From positions 1-43,630 of the forward strand of contig CAYGEY010000006.1 of the NCBI GenBank assembly GCA_964349065.1: 43,630 bases of DNA, given 5' to 3'. Shown here in pieces: positions 23,850 through 31,085 of the stretch; within the stretch, counting starts at the first letter, position 1, and each line of letters starts with the position of its first letter. The notes under the pieces are model-generated. The model searched no databases, had not been told where the DNA came from, and saw only the letters and a list, made by a program, of their open reading frames with translations. Origin of the DNA: CAYGEY01 sp964349065 (GTDB taxonomy: Bacteria; Patescibacteriota; Gracilibacteria; 1-14-2-50-48-13). Position numbers and translations under genes: made by a program.

Positions 23850-24680
23850 TTATGAATTTTTTAATACACTTTTTATCGCCCCATTCAATCCCTGATACTC
23901 CTCCTCGACCATCACATAATCAAATACCTCTTCTAAGACTGGTAATTTTTCTTTTTCCTGTGGATCTAAAAATCCGATCTTCACTACCTTTTTTGCATCA
24001 AATCCCTCCACCATCTTCACATCTCCGGTACTGTTACCAAGTAATAACACATTCGGTCGATCTTTGACCTCACTATAAATTTCCGCAAAGTCTTGTATTA
24101 CTGTTTCATCCTTATTGAGAGAATGTATTAACGGCTCTTGAAAGCCAATAGCATTGCCATTTTCGTCCCAATGAAACTTATTGCTTATGTAATGCATGTT
24201 CGGAAAATCAACTCTTTTGTCTGCGCAAAATAGCTGAATAGCTTCACCTGTTCCAGAAGCAGACATAATCACCACCGGAATATCGGCTTCGTGCATGAGT
24301 TGAAGAAACTCCACAGCTCCTTCCCTAAATTGGATATGATCAGACTTTGATAGTTTTTCTATATGCTCAAACTTAAGCCCGGACGCTATGAGTAATTTTT
24401 TATGTTTTGTCCACCACTCTACCATCTTGGCTTTTCGTACTTCAAGAGGAAGGGTCATGTCCCATTCATAAGGGCGATATGTGTTCGCGAGGTCGTGTGC
24501 GGCCGCCTGGTATTCAGGGGAAAGATATCCCGGATGATCTCTCAGGACAGAGATGAGTGCCGGAACTTTTTTGTCACCGTTATAATCCCTTGTTAATGTT
24601 CCATCAAAATCCGCAAGGACATGGACGTTATTCGGGCCGTCTGCGAAGAGGGACTGAATGTCAGAGTTGAGATTTTTCAT
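23850..24680 (-). CDS. UMPH-1-type pyrimidine 5'-nucleotidase (HAD superfamily)
   Basis: A 276-residue HAD hydrolase with the cytosolic 5'-nucleotidase III layout: VLADFDGTLT (D24 and D26), the MSASGTGEAIQLF motif II region, the HSLNKDE stretch and LLGNSTGDVKMVEGF motif III/IV. UMPH-1 enzymes dephosphorylate UMP and CMP in pyrimidine salvage. They are best known in eukaryotes and scattered bacteria. It is a single leftward gene. Confidence 0.85.
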   Translation of the reverse strand: MKNLNSDIQSLFADGPNNVHVLADFDGTLTRDYNGDKKVPALISVLRDHPGYLSPEYQAAAHDLANTYRPYEWDMTLPLEVRKAKMVEWWTKHKKLLIASGLKFEHIEKLSKSDHIQFREGAVEFLQLMHEADIPVVIMSASGTGEAIQLFCADKRVDFPNMHYISNKFHWDENGNAIGFQEPLIHSLNKDETVIQDFAEIYSEVKDRPNVLLLGNSTGDVKMVEGFDAKKVVKIGFLDPQEKEKLPVLEEVFDYVMVEEEYQGLNGAIKSVLKNS

Positions 24681-24731
24681 AGTAATATTTTATAGTAAAA
24701 ACATGCAATACAATTTGTTCTTTTGCAAGTT

Positions 24732-25088
24732 TTAATTCCACCCTCTCTCCGAGAGCTCCGCATGATCATACCCCAAGTAATGCCCTATCTCATGCATCAG
24801 CGTTTTTTTCGTGAGTTTTCGAAGTATTTCTTCATCTCCATTTGAATGCTCATACAGCGGCTTTGCGTATAAAATAATATCAGAAGGTGCAGCTTCAACT
24901 GAGCTCCCGGTATCAAGAGGTAATCCAAAGTAATCTCCATATCGATCATGCTCTGGACTGTCCCAATGTACGCGGATGGGAATAGAGTTGATAATTTCTA
25001 AAAATTCCGGCGTTGCTTTGTGGCGGAGCTCGGTCATGAGTGAGGCGAGAATATGCTCGACTCTCTGTTGGTGATGTTGGTTGTTCAT
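24732..25088 (-). CDS. Minimal zincin metallopeptidase (Zincin_1-like)
   Basis: A 118-residue protein with MHEIGHYLGYDH (98-109), an HExxHxxGxxH zinc motif with a third His ligand. The upstream SDIILYAKPLY and the short length match the bacterial minimal-zincin family next to housekeeping genes. There is no signal peptide, so it is cytosolic. The substrate is not known. Confidence 0.85.
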   Translation of the reverse strand: MNNQHHQQRVEHILASLMTELRHKATPEFLEIINSIPIRVHWDSPEHDRYGDYFGLPLDTGSSVEAAPSDIILYAKPLYEHSNGDEEILRKLTKKTLMHEIGHYLGYDHAELSERGWN

Positions 25089-25141
25089 GATGTTTTCAAA
25101 TGTTATTACTCGTTGAGTATATCATTTTTTTCAAACATGAA

Positions 25142-25165
25142 AATGGAGCGCCTTTCGGCGCCCCG
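25142..25165 (-). terminator. Terminator of the exported beta-rich protein gene
   Basis: GGAGCGCC and GGCGCCCC pair with one mismatch around TTTC. The minus strand continues to ATTTTCATGTTT. Confidence 0.6.
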
Positions 25166-25168
25166 TGG

Positions 25169-25783
25169 TTAGAAGTTGATGAAACTTCTTATCCATAATT
25201 GGTTTGTCGTACCAAATAAGTACGATATCATGATTCTGTTTTTGTTCCCCACCGGGAAAATATAGTGAGGGCCGATTGCAAATGTATTTTCTACTGGAGA
25301 AAATACATCCTCCGTTTCGATACCTATCTGACCCAATCCCAGTGGTAAATCATAGTCCAGTTGTGAGTACACATGCAACTCTGACTTCTGGATATTACTT
25401 TCAAGCAATATCCATTCCAAATCGCTCCAAGAACTTATAGGAAGCCCAATCAGGTTTTGGAATGATATAAATATATCTCCGTCAAAGATAGGAGAAACAA
25501 CATTATTGGTCCAATCAAATCCAATATGTGTTTCAATTCCCCAACTTTCTCCCTCAAATGTGGTACCAACCAATGCAACGATCTGTCTCGGATCAGTGGT
25601 TACGCTAGGAAGTATAATCCACTCTGAGAACCCGAACGGTACATCCTGCATTTTCTGATTCCCATGCAAGAATATTCGCATGCCATAGGGGGCGGTAGTA
25701 TTTATTTTTTCCTGTGCCAGAGATGGTATTGCCATCATAAGTAGGAAAAATATGGGATAGGAAATTATCCAAACTTTTTTCAT
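25169..25783 (-). CDS. Exported beta-rich protein, possible beta-barrel
   Basis: A 204-residue protein with a signal peptide cut after AIPSLAQ. The mature part shows repeated alternating hydrophobic-polar strands (YGMRIFLHGN, QIVALVGTTF, WGIETHIGFDW, DIFISFQNLI, SELHVYSQLDYDL, RIMISYLFG) and ends in Phe (WIRSFINF), as in outer-membrane barrels. If the host has a single membrane this would need another explanation, such as a surface or secreted beta protein. A ribosome-binding site AAGGAG precedes the ATG. Confidence 0.6.
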   Translation of the reverse strand: MKKVWIISYPIFFLLMMAIPSLAQEKINTTAPYGMRIFLHGNQKMQDVPFGFSEWIILPSVTTDPRQIVALVGTTFEGESWGIETHIGFDWTNNVVSPIFDGDIFISFQNLIGLPISSWSDLEWILLESNIQKSELHVYSQLDYDLPLGLGQIGIETEDVFSPVENTFAIGPHYIFPVGNKNRIMISYLFGTTNQLWIRSFINF

Positions 25784-25852
25784 TATTATTCTCCTTTTTA
25801 TTTTGCATGCAGGATAATTATTTTTGGAAATATAACAAATGATAATTTGAAA

Positions 25853-25875
25853 GGAACCCCGTTTGACGGGGCTCC
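25853..25875 (-). terminator. Terminator of the ParB-like gene
   Basis: GGAACCCCGT and ACGGGGCTCC pair around TTG with one mismatch. CCTTTCAAATT follows on the minus strand. Confidence 0.6.
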
Positions 25876-25879
25876 AATG

Positions 25880-26449
25880 TTAATCAGTGAGACCAAGTAG
25901 GTAGAGCAGATCGAATACTCTTCTAAAAAGATATTTGAATCTACTACGCAGGATTTGATCCATGAAGGCTGATGTTATTTCAGCTTCGTATACTTTTAAT
26001 TTTAGGCTTTCAAGTACATAATTATCTGCTTGGACAATGGCAACTGATCTGTGATGACCATCAACCAACACACGACGAGTTTTGTCATGAAGGACAATGA
26101 GAGTCATCTCTTTCCCTAAGGATTTTTTGATGTCCTCAATCCGACCATGATTCTTTAGTTCTGCATGAGATTTAATCCCTGCAAAACGCCAGACTTGACC
26201 AGGGGGAGAGAATTTTCTCCACCAAGTCAGTTGATTAGGAAAAGTAGTTTCCAAATATGACTTGGCATTGATATATTCTCGTACCTTCCATTGCAATTTC
26301 GGCAAAGCAAGGGCACGAATATAACTTGAACGCCATTGTCTCCAGGATTTAAACCCCTTCTTTTCCCAGAATTGTTTGTAATATTTGATTTCACTTTTTT
26401 CCCAAGTCAACTCTATTTGTTTCCAGTTCACTAATTCTTTTGTGTCCAT
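25880..26449 (-). CDS. ParB/sulfiredoxin-fold-like protein
   Basis: A 189-residue protein, rich in Trp and Lys at the N-terminus (ELTWEKSEIKYYKQFWEKKG). The central TRRVLVDGHHRSVAIVQAD resembles the DGHHR motif of ParB/Srx-fold proteins, which in ParB binds CTP. It lacks the helix-turn-helix region of chromosomal ParB. The function is undefined; a nucleotide-binding or kinase-like role is possible. A strong ribosome-binding site (GGGAGG) precedes the ATG. Confidence 0.55.
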   Translation of the reverse strand: MDTKELVNWKQIELTWEKSEIKYYKQFWEKKGFKSWRQWRSSYIRALALPKLQWKVREYINAKSYLETTFPNQLTWWRKFSPPGQVWRFAGIKSHAELKNHGRIEDIKKSLGKEMTLIVLHDKTRRVLVDGHHRSVAIVQADNYVLESLKLKVYEAEITSAFMDQILRSRFKYLFRRVFDLLYLLGLTD

Positions 26450-26503
26450 GGTGCCTCCCTTCTTTTCTTTTTTTGAATATATTAGATACTATTCTTGTTT
26501 TGT

Positions 26504-26833
26504 CTATAATTTTGTTAATGTGAGTTGAATGATTTTAACCACTGTGTTTGCGTCCACCTTTTGATTATAATACTTCGTATATGTTGCATACATTTCTTGG
26601 TCAGAAGAAAACTTTCCATTCCCCTCCCAATCCTCATCAGTTAAAGTACCTAGTGTTTTTTCGTAGACCACATTTATTATAGCTTTTGCAAATTCCTCCT
26701 GAGTTTCCCACACAACCAATGAAACCTCATCATTCACTGAGATGTCCTTGTCATCAAATAATCTCCATGTTGTAGTTTTCTCTCCTGATAGTACTTGTTC
26801 ACACAGATGTTTTCTAAATTTGAGGGTTTTCAT
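26504..26833 (-). CDS. ASCH-domain protein
   Basis: A 109-residue protein. LKFRKHLCEQVLSGEKTTTW followed by RLFDDKDISVNDEVSLV fits the ASCH fold, a PUA-like domain that binds RNA or modified nucleosides; some members are N4-acetylcytidine amidohydrolases. The GEKTTTWR segment is the usual conserved motif. It is a single gene facing away from the GNAT gene at 26954. Confidence 0.75.
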   Translation of the reverse strand: MKTLKFRKHLCEQVLSGEKTTTWRLFDDKDISVNDEVSLVVWETQEEFAKAIINVVYEKTLGTLTDEDWEGNGKFSSDQEMYATYTKYYNQKVDANTVVKIIQLTLTKL

Positions 26834-26953
26834 CGAAGATAAAATTGCTACTTAAAATTGTGTATGTATTTTTTACATAGAAAGTGTTTTTTTGCAAGAA
26901 AGGTTTTGTAATATTGGAGTTTTGGGGTATGAATAGAAAAAAGGAAGACACCA

Positions 26954-27289
26954 ATGACTATAAAAATTTCTGAAACTAGAAGTGACGGCCACAAAATTAC
27001 AATTTTTGAAGGAGTAGTAGAAATCGCACATGCATATTTATACATATTGTATAATGACCTTCATGATCAGCCGTTTGGATTTCTTGAAGATGTGTTTGTT
27101 CTAGAAGCATATCGAGGAAAAGGATATGCTAAAGAGCTTATAAAGCAAATATTCACTCTCGCAAAGGAGCGGCGTTGCTACAAAATCGTTGCGACGAGCA
27201 GGTACAAAAGGAAACTCGTACATCGGCTATATTCTAAACTTGGATTTACAACAGTCGGAAAAGAATTCCGAATAGATCTGTTAATTTAA
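26954..27289 (+). CDS. GNAT-family N-acetyltransferase
   Basis: A 111-residue minimal GNAT. The acetyl-CoA pyrophosphate loop is AYRGKGYAKELI, preceded by the beta-4 strand FLEDVFVLE and followed by the beta-5 strand KIVATS and the YSKLGF motif. The acceptor (amine, protein N-terminus or antibiotic) cannot be told. It is monocistronic with a strong terminator. Confidence 0.85.
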   Translation: MTIKISETRSDGHKITIFEGVVEIAHAYLYILYNDLHDQPFGFLEDVFVLEAYRGKGYAKELIKQIFTLAKERRCYKIVATSRYKRKLVHRLYSKLGFTTVGKEFRIDLLI

Positions 27290-27334
27290 TTGCATTGCAA
27301 AATATAATCAGTATATTGCAAACGTAACCCTTTC

Positions 27335-27366
27335 AAGTAGGAGGCTCACCTCCTACTTTATTTTTA
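27335..27366 (+). terminator. Terminator of the GNAT gene
   Basis: AAGTAGGAGG and CCTCCTACTT form a perfect 10-bp stem with loop CTCA, followed by TATTTTT. Confidence 0.85.
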
Positions 27367-27401
27367 CACAAATATTACAAAGTGGATGCACAATAAAATT
27401 C

Positions 27402-27767
27402 TTATTCAACTCTCAAAAAATACCCTCTACAGCTTTTAGTATTACAAGTGCATGAGACGTTCACACCACCTTTTTCTGTGAGATTATAATCACAAGTGAG
27501 TTCTTCCCCTGGGGAAATATCACTTATAGCTTCTAAGAAAACTTCATCTCCAATGGACAGTATCATATTTGGCTCACAGGAATGATTCACCCAATTAAGT
27601 ACATCAGGATCATCTACGTATTTCCCTTCTGCGATTTTCGCACAACGCATTTTTGATATTGGAGACAATAATAATAGAGGAACTTTGTATAAGACACTTC
27701 CTTTCTTGCAAACAGTATCTGAGAAAATACCAATCCCATGAATATTACTCTTTCCTTTGATTAACAT
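27402..27767 (-). CDS. SET-domain protein methyltransferase
   Basis: A 121-residue minimal SET domain. Landmarks: NIHGIGIFSD at the start, NWVNHSCEPN (58-67), EELTCDYN (88-95) and a post-SET-like CTCNTKSCRG with three cysteines for zinc. SET enzymes methylate lysines; small bacterial ones can target ribosomal or host proteins. It lies 29 bp after the split editing-domain/methyltransferase gene and is probably in the same transcript. Confidence 0.85.
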   Translation of the reverse strand: MLIKGKSNIHGIGIFSDTVCKKGSVLYKVPLLLLSPISKMRCAKIAEGKYVDDPDVLNWVNHSCEPNMILSIGDEVFLEAISDISPGEELTCDYNLTEKGGVNVSCTCNTKSCRGYFLRVE

Positions 27768-27796
27768 ATTTTTGATATTTCTAGAATTTTCTAAGT

Positions 27797-28303
27797 CTAC
27801 CTTTTCTGAAACACTATCCCATACAAATCATGCTGCTTATCAATAGCTATTTTTTCTTTTTGGATCAAAATAAATCCCTCTAATAGAACAATCTCAATAA
27901 TTTCCTCCGGTGAAATAGGGTCAATCACAGACATGATGTCATTTGTATGATCATCAATTTCTTCACTTTTAGGTGTAATAAACGGATATTCCTCAATAAA
28001 AATTAGATAGCCATTCACATTGAGGAGTTCATTCCATCTACGAATTGCCTTTGTCCTTTTATCCTTCAAGTAAAAGAAGAGGTTGGAACAAATAACTGTA
28101 TCAAGAGTCTCCGGCAAATGATTTTGTAATGTAACTGCATCGTCATTTGAAAATTGAACACTTGGATTTTTCTTCTTTGCCATTTTCAACATTTCTACTG
28201 AGAAATCATTTCCAAATTTCTGTTCTACAGACTTTATTTCAGAAAGAAGAAATCCCGGACCACAGGCGACATCGAGGATATTTCCTTGCAAATATGTTTC
28301 CAA
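27797..28303 (-). pseudogene. SAM-methyltransferase half of a gene split by an 11-bp repeat
   Basis: A methyltransferase core with motif I GNILDVACGPGFL, motif II-like NDFSVEML, ICSNLFFYLKD and IFIEEYP. The only start in this frame is a TTG inside the tandem repeat, without a ribosome-binding site. Its missing N-terminal helix (ASEYDNHMRETGHYAAQAEI) lies in the upstream frame. Removing one 11-bp repeat unit gives a continuous 319-residue protein. It may be phase-variable or a recent mutation. Confidence 0.75.
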
Positions 28304-28767
28304 TTTCTGTGCAATTTCTGTGCAATTTCTGCCTGCGCAGCATAATGACCTGTTTCACGCATATGATTATCATACTCGGAAGCACATTCCTCATAAACAT
28401 CATGTGTCTTATTTTTTTGGTTGAAATGTATAAATTTTACATTGTTACTTCCAGATGAAACACTGAGATGTAATTCCTTTTCTACGCCAAATGGCACCAT
28501 GACTACTTCAAAATATTCGCGCAGATCCTGAAGAATGAAATGAAAAAAATCTGCAGCCACACTGTTTTCAGCTTTCTGACAGTCAAGGTGAGCAAATGGT
28601 ACAAGTATTATTTTTTTCTTTTCCTTGTTCTGTCTTTTCACTGCCTGTCGAAATTTCCTTCTAACAAATGTATTATCACCGACTTCAACATGACAGAAAT
28701 ACACTAATCCAGTATGTTGTTCATTTTTCTTCCATGCAAATTCTCCTGCAAAGTAAAGCACCCTCAT
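28234..28767 (-). CDS. Archaeal-type threonyl-tRNA editing-domain-like protein, 5' part of a split fusion
   Basis: A 177-residue ORF. Residues 1-110 resemble the archaeal ThrRS N-terminal editing domain (a D-aminoacyl-tRNA-deacylase-like fold): MRVLYFAGEFAW, a central ILVPFAHLD, helices, and VVMVPFGVEKELHLSVSSG. Residues from about 123 (HDVYEECASEYDNH) are the first helix of the methyltransferase encoded downstream, followed by an out-of-frame tail created by the 11-bp repeat. In archaea this domain removes serine mischarged on tRNA-Thr. Fusion to a methyltransferase is not an arrangement I know. Confidence 0.65.
   Translation of the reverse strand: MRVLYFAGEFAWKKNEQHTGLVYFCHVEVGDNTFVRRKFRQAVKRQNKEKKKIILVPFAHLDCQKAENSVAADFFHFILQDLREYFEVVMVPFGVEKELHLSVSSGSNNVKFIHFNQKNKTHDVYEECASEYDNHMRETGHYAAQAEIAQKLHRNWKHICKEISSMSPVVRDFFFLK
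28301..28331. repeat. 11-bp tandem repeat causing a frameshift
   Basis: CAATTTCTGTG occurs twice in full and a third time without its last two bases. Loss of one unit (11 bases) or gain of two would join the two reading frames. It lies inside the coding region at the start of the methyltransferase domain. Confidence 0.9.
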
Positions 28768-28853
28768 ATTTAGACCCTTAACATATACATATAGATAATA
28801 GCAAATTGAAATGTATTGTGAATTATTTTTCTAAACTAACTTATAAAACTTAT

Positions 28854-28953
28854 TGACTTTGATAGTCGACACAGTAAAATCACTTCAGTCCATAAGCCCA
28901 TCTCAAACAATATTTTGTTATGAGACAGACCGTATCGCGAGGTATGGTCTTTC
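28854..28953 (+). ncRNA. Structured region with hairpins, copy 2 (3' flank of NYN gene 2)
   Basis: A plus-strand promoter-like TTGACT with a 16-bp spacer to TAAAAT lies at 28854-28881. TCTCA with inner AACAA pairs with TTGTT and TGAGA, and GACCGTAT pairs with GTATGGTC around CGCGAG, followed by TTTC. The order and loop match the region after NYN gene 1. It may be a small RNA or a shared 3' structure of the NYN units. Confidence 0.4.
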
Positions 28954-29575
28954 AGTTGTTCCAATGTACAGGACAATTATATTTCCCGACAGATTTTGGT
29001 AGCAATGAATCTTTGAGAGTATGTGGATGTATTCTGGGATAGTGATGATCTGCGTTTACAACTAATAATCTTGCTGCCTTTGATTTTGAATTTTTAAACA
29101 AAGGAGTAATAAGTACAATCTTTTTTCCATTTTCTTTTGCAATAATTAAAGCCCTTTCCAAATCACTATCATTTGAAACAAGAACTACACAGTCAAAGTC
29201 TCTCAAACAACTGTCCTTCACAATCTCTACTGCAATATTTACATCAGTACCCTTCTCTTCTGAGACAGTACCTCTAACATTTTCTGGGGGAGGATTGAGA
29301 TTTCGCATCTCAACTTGTTTTACTTTGAAATGTCCTTGAATACACTCAAAATATGGGATGGTAGTCTTTAAAGTCTCTATATAATTCTTCTGATTTTTGA
29401 GTCTATTTTTTCCAGTTACAGGCGCGGTAAAATACTTAATCCCAATGATCTCATTCTGCGTCAGTAAATTTTTTACCATCAAATCTATATTAAGCCATTT
29501 GTATGGAGTATTTTTAAGAACACCATAGTACAAATTAAACCCATCGACATACACTATTGTCTTGTACTTTTTCAT
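28952..29575 (-). CDS. NYN-domain ribonuclease-like protein (copy 2)
   Basis: A 207-residue paralog of the protein at 23102. The Asp ligands are retained in TIVYVDGFNLYYG, EEKGTDVNIAVEIV and LVSNDSDLERAL. The two proteins differ mostly in the variable loop (around residue 55) and the C-terminus, which both end near a Cys-Pro. The ATG at 29575 is chosen as in copy 1. Confidence 0.8.
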   Translation of the reverse strand: MKKYKTIVYVDGFNLYYGVLKNTPYKWLNIDLMVKNLLTQNEIIGIKYFTAPVTGKNRLKNQKNYIETLKTTIPYFECIQGHFKVKQVEMRNLNPPPENVRGTVSEEKGTDVNIAVEIVKDSCLRDFDCVVLVSNDSDLERALIIAKENGKKIVLITPLFKNSKSKAARLLVVNADHHYPRIHPHTLKDSLLPKSVGKYNCPVHWNN

Positions 29576-29683
29576 TTTAAAAAAATAAATATCGATCAAG
29601 TATGGAACGATACTTTAAAAAATGAAAGAAGAAAGAGTCCGGAGTGCTGTTATATTTTTACAACAGGAGCGGGGATAAGAAAA

Positions 29684-29711
29684 AAACCCCAGGACAATAA
29701 ATTGCGAAGGG
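29684..29711 (-). terminator. Possible terminator of the 42-residue protein gene
   Basis: On the minus strand CCCC and GGGG can pair across 18 bases and are followed by seven T. The stem is short. Confidence 0.4.
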
Positions 29712-29734
29712 GCGGACGGGGTGAGAATAAATTC

Positions 29735-29863
29735 TCAATTACCCGTAATTGAGCCGATGATAAGCTGTCCTCCATATAGGAGGAAAACTAAAATAAATAG
29801 AAACATTCCCACATCCCCAACGGGATCAAATGTTGAGGCTGATTGTTCTTCTTTATTTTGCAT
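29735..29863 (-). CDS. Small single-pass membrane protein, 42 residues
   Basis: ATG at 29863 with a ribosome-binding site (AAGGA, about eight bases upstream). The product starts with a polar MQNKEEQSASTFDPVGDVG and ends with one hydrophobic helix (MFLFILVFLLYGGQLIIG). It is divergent from the lipoprotein at 30017. No family is recognised. Confidence 0.6.
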   Translation of the reverse strand: MQNKEEQSASTFDPVGDVGMFLFILVFLLYGGQLIIGSITGN

Positions 29864-29958
29864 ATTTTTTTCCTTCATTTTTATTTGCCCAATTGTACAC
29901 AAATTTTTCAATCCATCAAGCTTATTTTAACCTTTACCAAAGCTAAAAAATCTATATA

Positions 29959-29990
29959 TTGACATTATATAGATATATACTATAATGTCA
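29959..29990 (+). promoter_or_regulatory. Promoter overlapped by a perfect inverted repeat
   Basis: TTGACA (29959-29964), 16 bp and TATAAT (29981-29986). TGACATTATA (29960-29969) and TATAATGTCA (29981-29990) are a perfect 10-bp inverted repeat with an 11-base spacer covering both core elements. This layout suits repression of the downstream lipoprotein gene. Confidence 0.7.
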
Positions 29991-30016
29991 CATTAAATTT
30001 ATATGACAACTATAAG

Positions 30017-30727
30017 ATGAGTCTAAATATTTCACCTCTCAATCAAGAAAAAACTGCAAGTCGAACAAACTTATCTCAACTTCTTAAAGCCCTCATAAAC
30101 AGTTCGATCAGCGCCTTTGTGCTAACCGGATGCGGACCAAATCCAGAAATGGTAAATATGGCTCGTTACCAGGATTTTTTGAATCAAAAAATCACAGGAA
30201 ATCAGAAAGCTAATGATTTAAAATTTCAGGAACTTCAAGCGAAAACTAAAGTTCTTGAATCAAGACTGCAAAAAACAGAAGAGCGCATTAAAGTGATGAA
30301 TACAATTCTTGAGTTTATACGAACAGATGTTAATGATCTCGTGAGCAAAGTGAATGTTAACATTGTTGATATTTTTACACTGTATCTTGCCGAAAAAGAA
30401 TTAGATAAGAAAATTATAGCTCAAACTTCGAAGCAGGATGCCTCGGTTGAAGAAATCAACAAACAATTGAACACACTTCATGAAAATCTCAAAGCTATTT
30501 CCGGAACAATGGAAACTTCTGGGAAAAATAGTGAGGCCCAGCAAGCACTTATTGATGAGGCAAAAGCTCAAATCAAGGCGCTTACTGTAAGGTTAGATGA
30601 GCTAACTCAAACACCAACGCCAGAAGATACTCCTCCACTAGATCAACCTCCGGCAGATCTGCCTCCTGAATTACCACCGGAGCCACCTTTCATGCCTGAG
30701 CCGGAATTTAATATAGATCAAAAATAG
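30017..30727 (+). CDS. Lipoprotein with coiled coil and proline-rich tail
   Basis: A 236-residue protein. The lipobox is FVLTGC with Cys39, after an unusually long polar leader (MSLNISPLNQEKTASRTNLS). Residues 50-190 are heptad-rich coiled coil, and 195-232 are Pro- and acid-rich (TPEDTPPLDQPPADLPPELP). It is likely anchored on the outer face of the cytoplasmic membrane with the coil and tail spanning outward. It has a regulated-looking promoter and a strong terminator. Confidence 0.75.
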   Translation: MSLNISPLNQEKTASRTNLSQLLKALINSSISAFVLTGCGPNPEMVNMARYQDFLNQKITGNQKANDLKFQELQAKTKVLESRLQKTEERIKVMNTILEFIRTDVNDLVSKVNVNIVDIFTLYLAEKELDKKIIAQTSKQDASVEEINKQLNTLHENLKAISGTMETSGKNSEAQQALIDEAKAQIKALTVRLDELTQTPTPEDTPPLDQPPADLPPELPPEPPFMPEPEFNIDQK

Positions 30728-30749
30728 GAATAATATGTACATTAAATAG

Positions 30750-30784
30750 CTCCCCAACACTAAAGTGAATGGGGAGATTTTTTC
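30750..30784 (+). terminator. Terminator of the lipoprotein gene
   Basis: CTCCCC and GGGGAG pair, with an inner CACT/AGTG stem, followed by ATTTTTTT. Confidence 0.8.
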
Positions 30785-30794
30785 AACTACTATT

Positions 30795-30944
30795 TCACCA
30801 CATGTAGTTGAAATGATGATGATACTGTATGAAAGATGGCAGATACGCCATCAACCCCAAGGTTATAATAGCAACCAGTATCAATATCTCTTGTGAGGTA
30901 AACTCACTTTTTTCTTCTTTTTTATTTTGATCTAATTTTTCCAC
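30795..30944 (-). CDS. Small single-pass membrane protein, 49 residues
   Basis: A GTG at 30944 with an AAAGGA ribosome-binding site opens a frame encoding a charged head (MEKLDQNKKEEKSEF), one hydrophobic helix (ILILVAIITLGLMAYLP) and a His-rich end (QYHHHFNYMW). It lies between the lipoprotein terminator and the ATP synthase operon. No family is recognised. Together with 4828 and 29735 it makes a set of tiny membrane proteins. Confidence 0.6.
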   Translation of the reverse strand: MEKLDQNKKEEKSEFTSQEILILVAIITLGLMAYLPSFIQYHHHFNYMW

Positions 30945-31032
30945 TTTTTATTTCCTTTTTTTGTTTCTTATTTTATGTAGCACATTTTAGTTATAATCAT
31001 GGTTTTGTCAATACCTTCCACACTATACCTCC

Positions 31033-31059
31033 TTGCAATTTCTCACGACTCAATATAAA
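31033..31059 (+). promoter_or_regulatory. Candidate promoter of the ATP synthase operon
   Basis: TTGCAA and TATAAA with a 15-bp spacer, 27 bp before the first ATG. The short spacer makes this weak; no better match is seen between 30945 and 31085. Confidence 0.3.
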
Positions 31060-31085
31060 AATTGTTTCGTAATATAAAATATTTG

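Noticed and set aside
30781..30811. The TTCAACTAC/GTAGTTGAA hairpin as a terminator
   Set aside because: The stem is perfect but neither strand has a T-tract after it, and it overlaps the end of the small membrane-protein frame.
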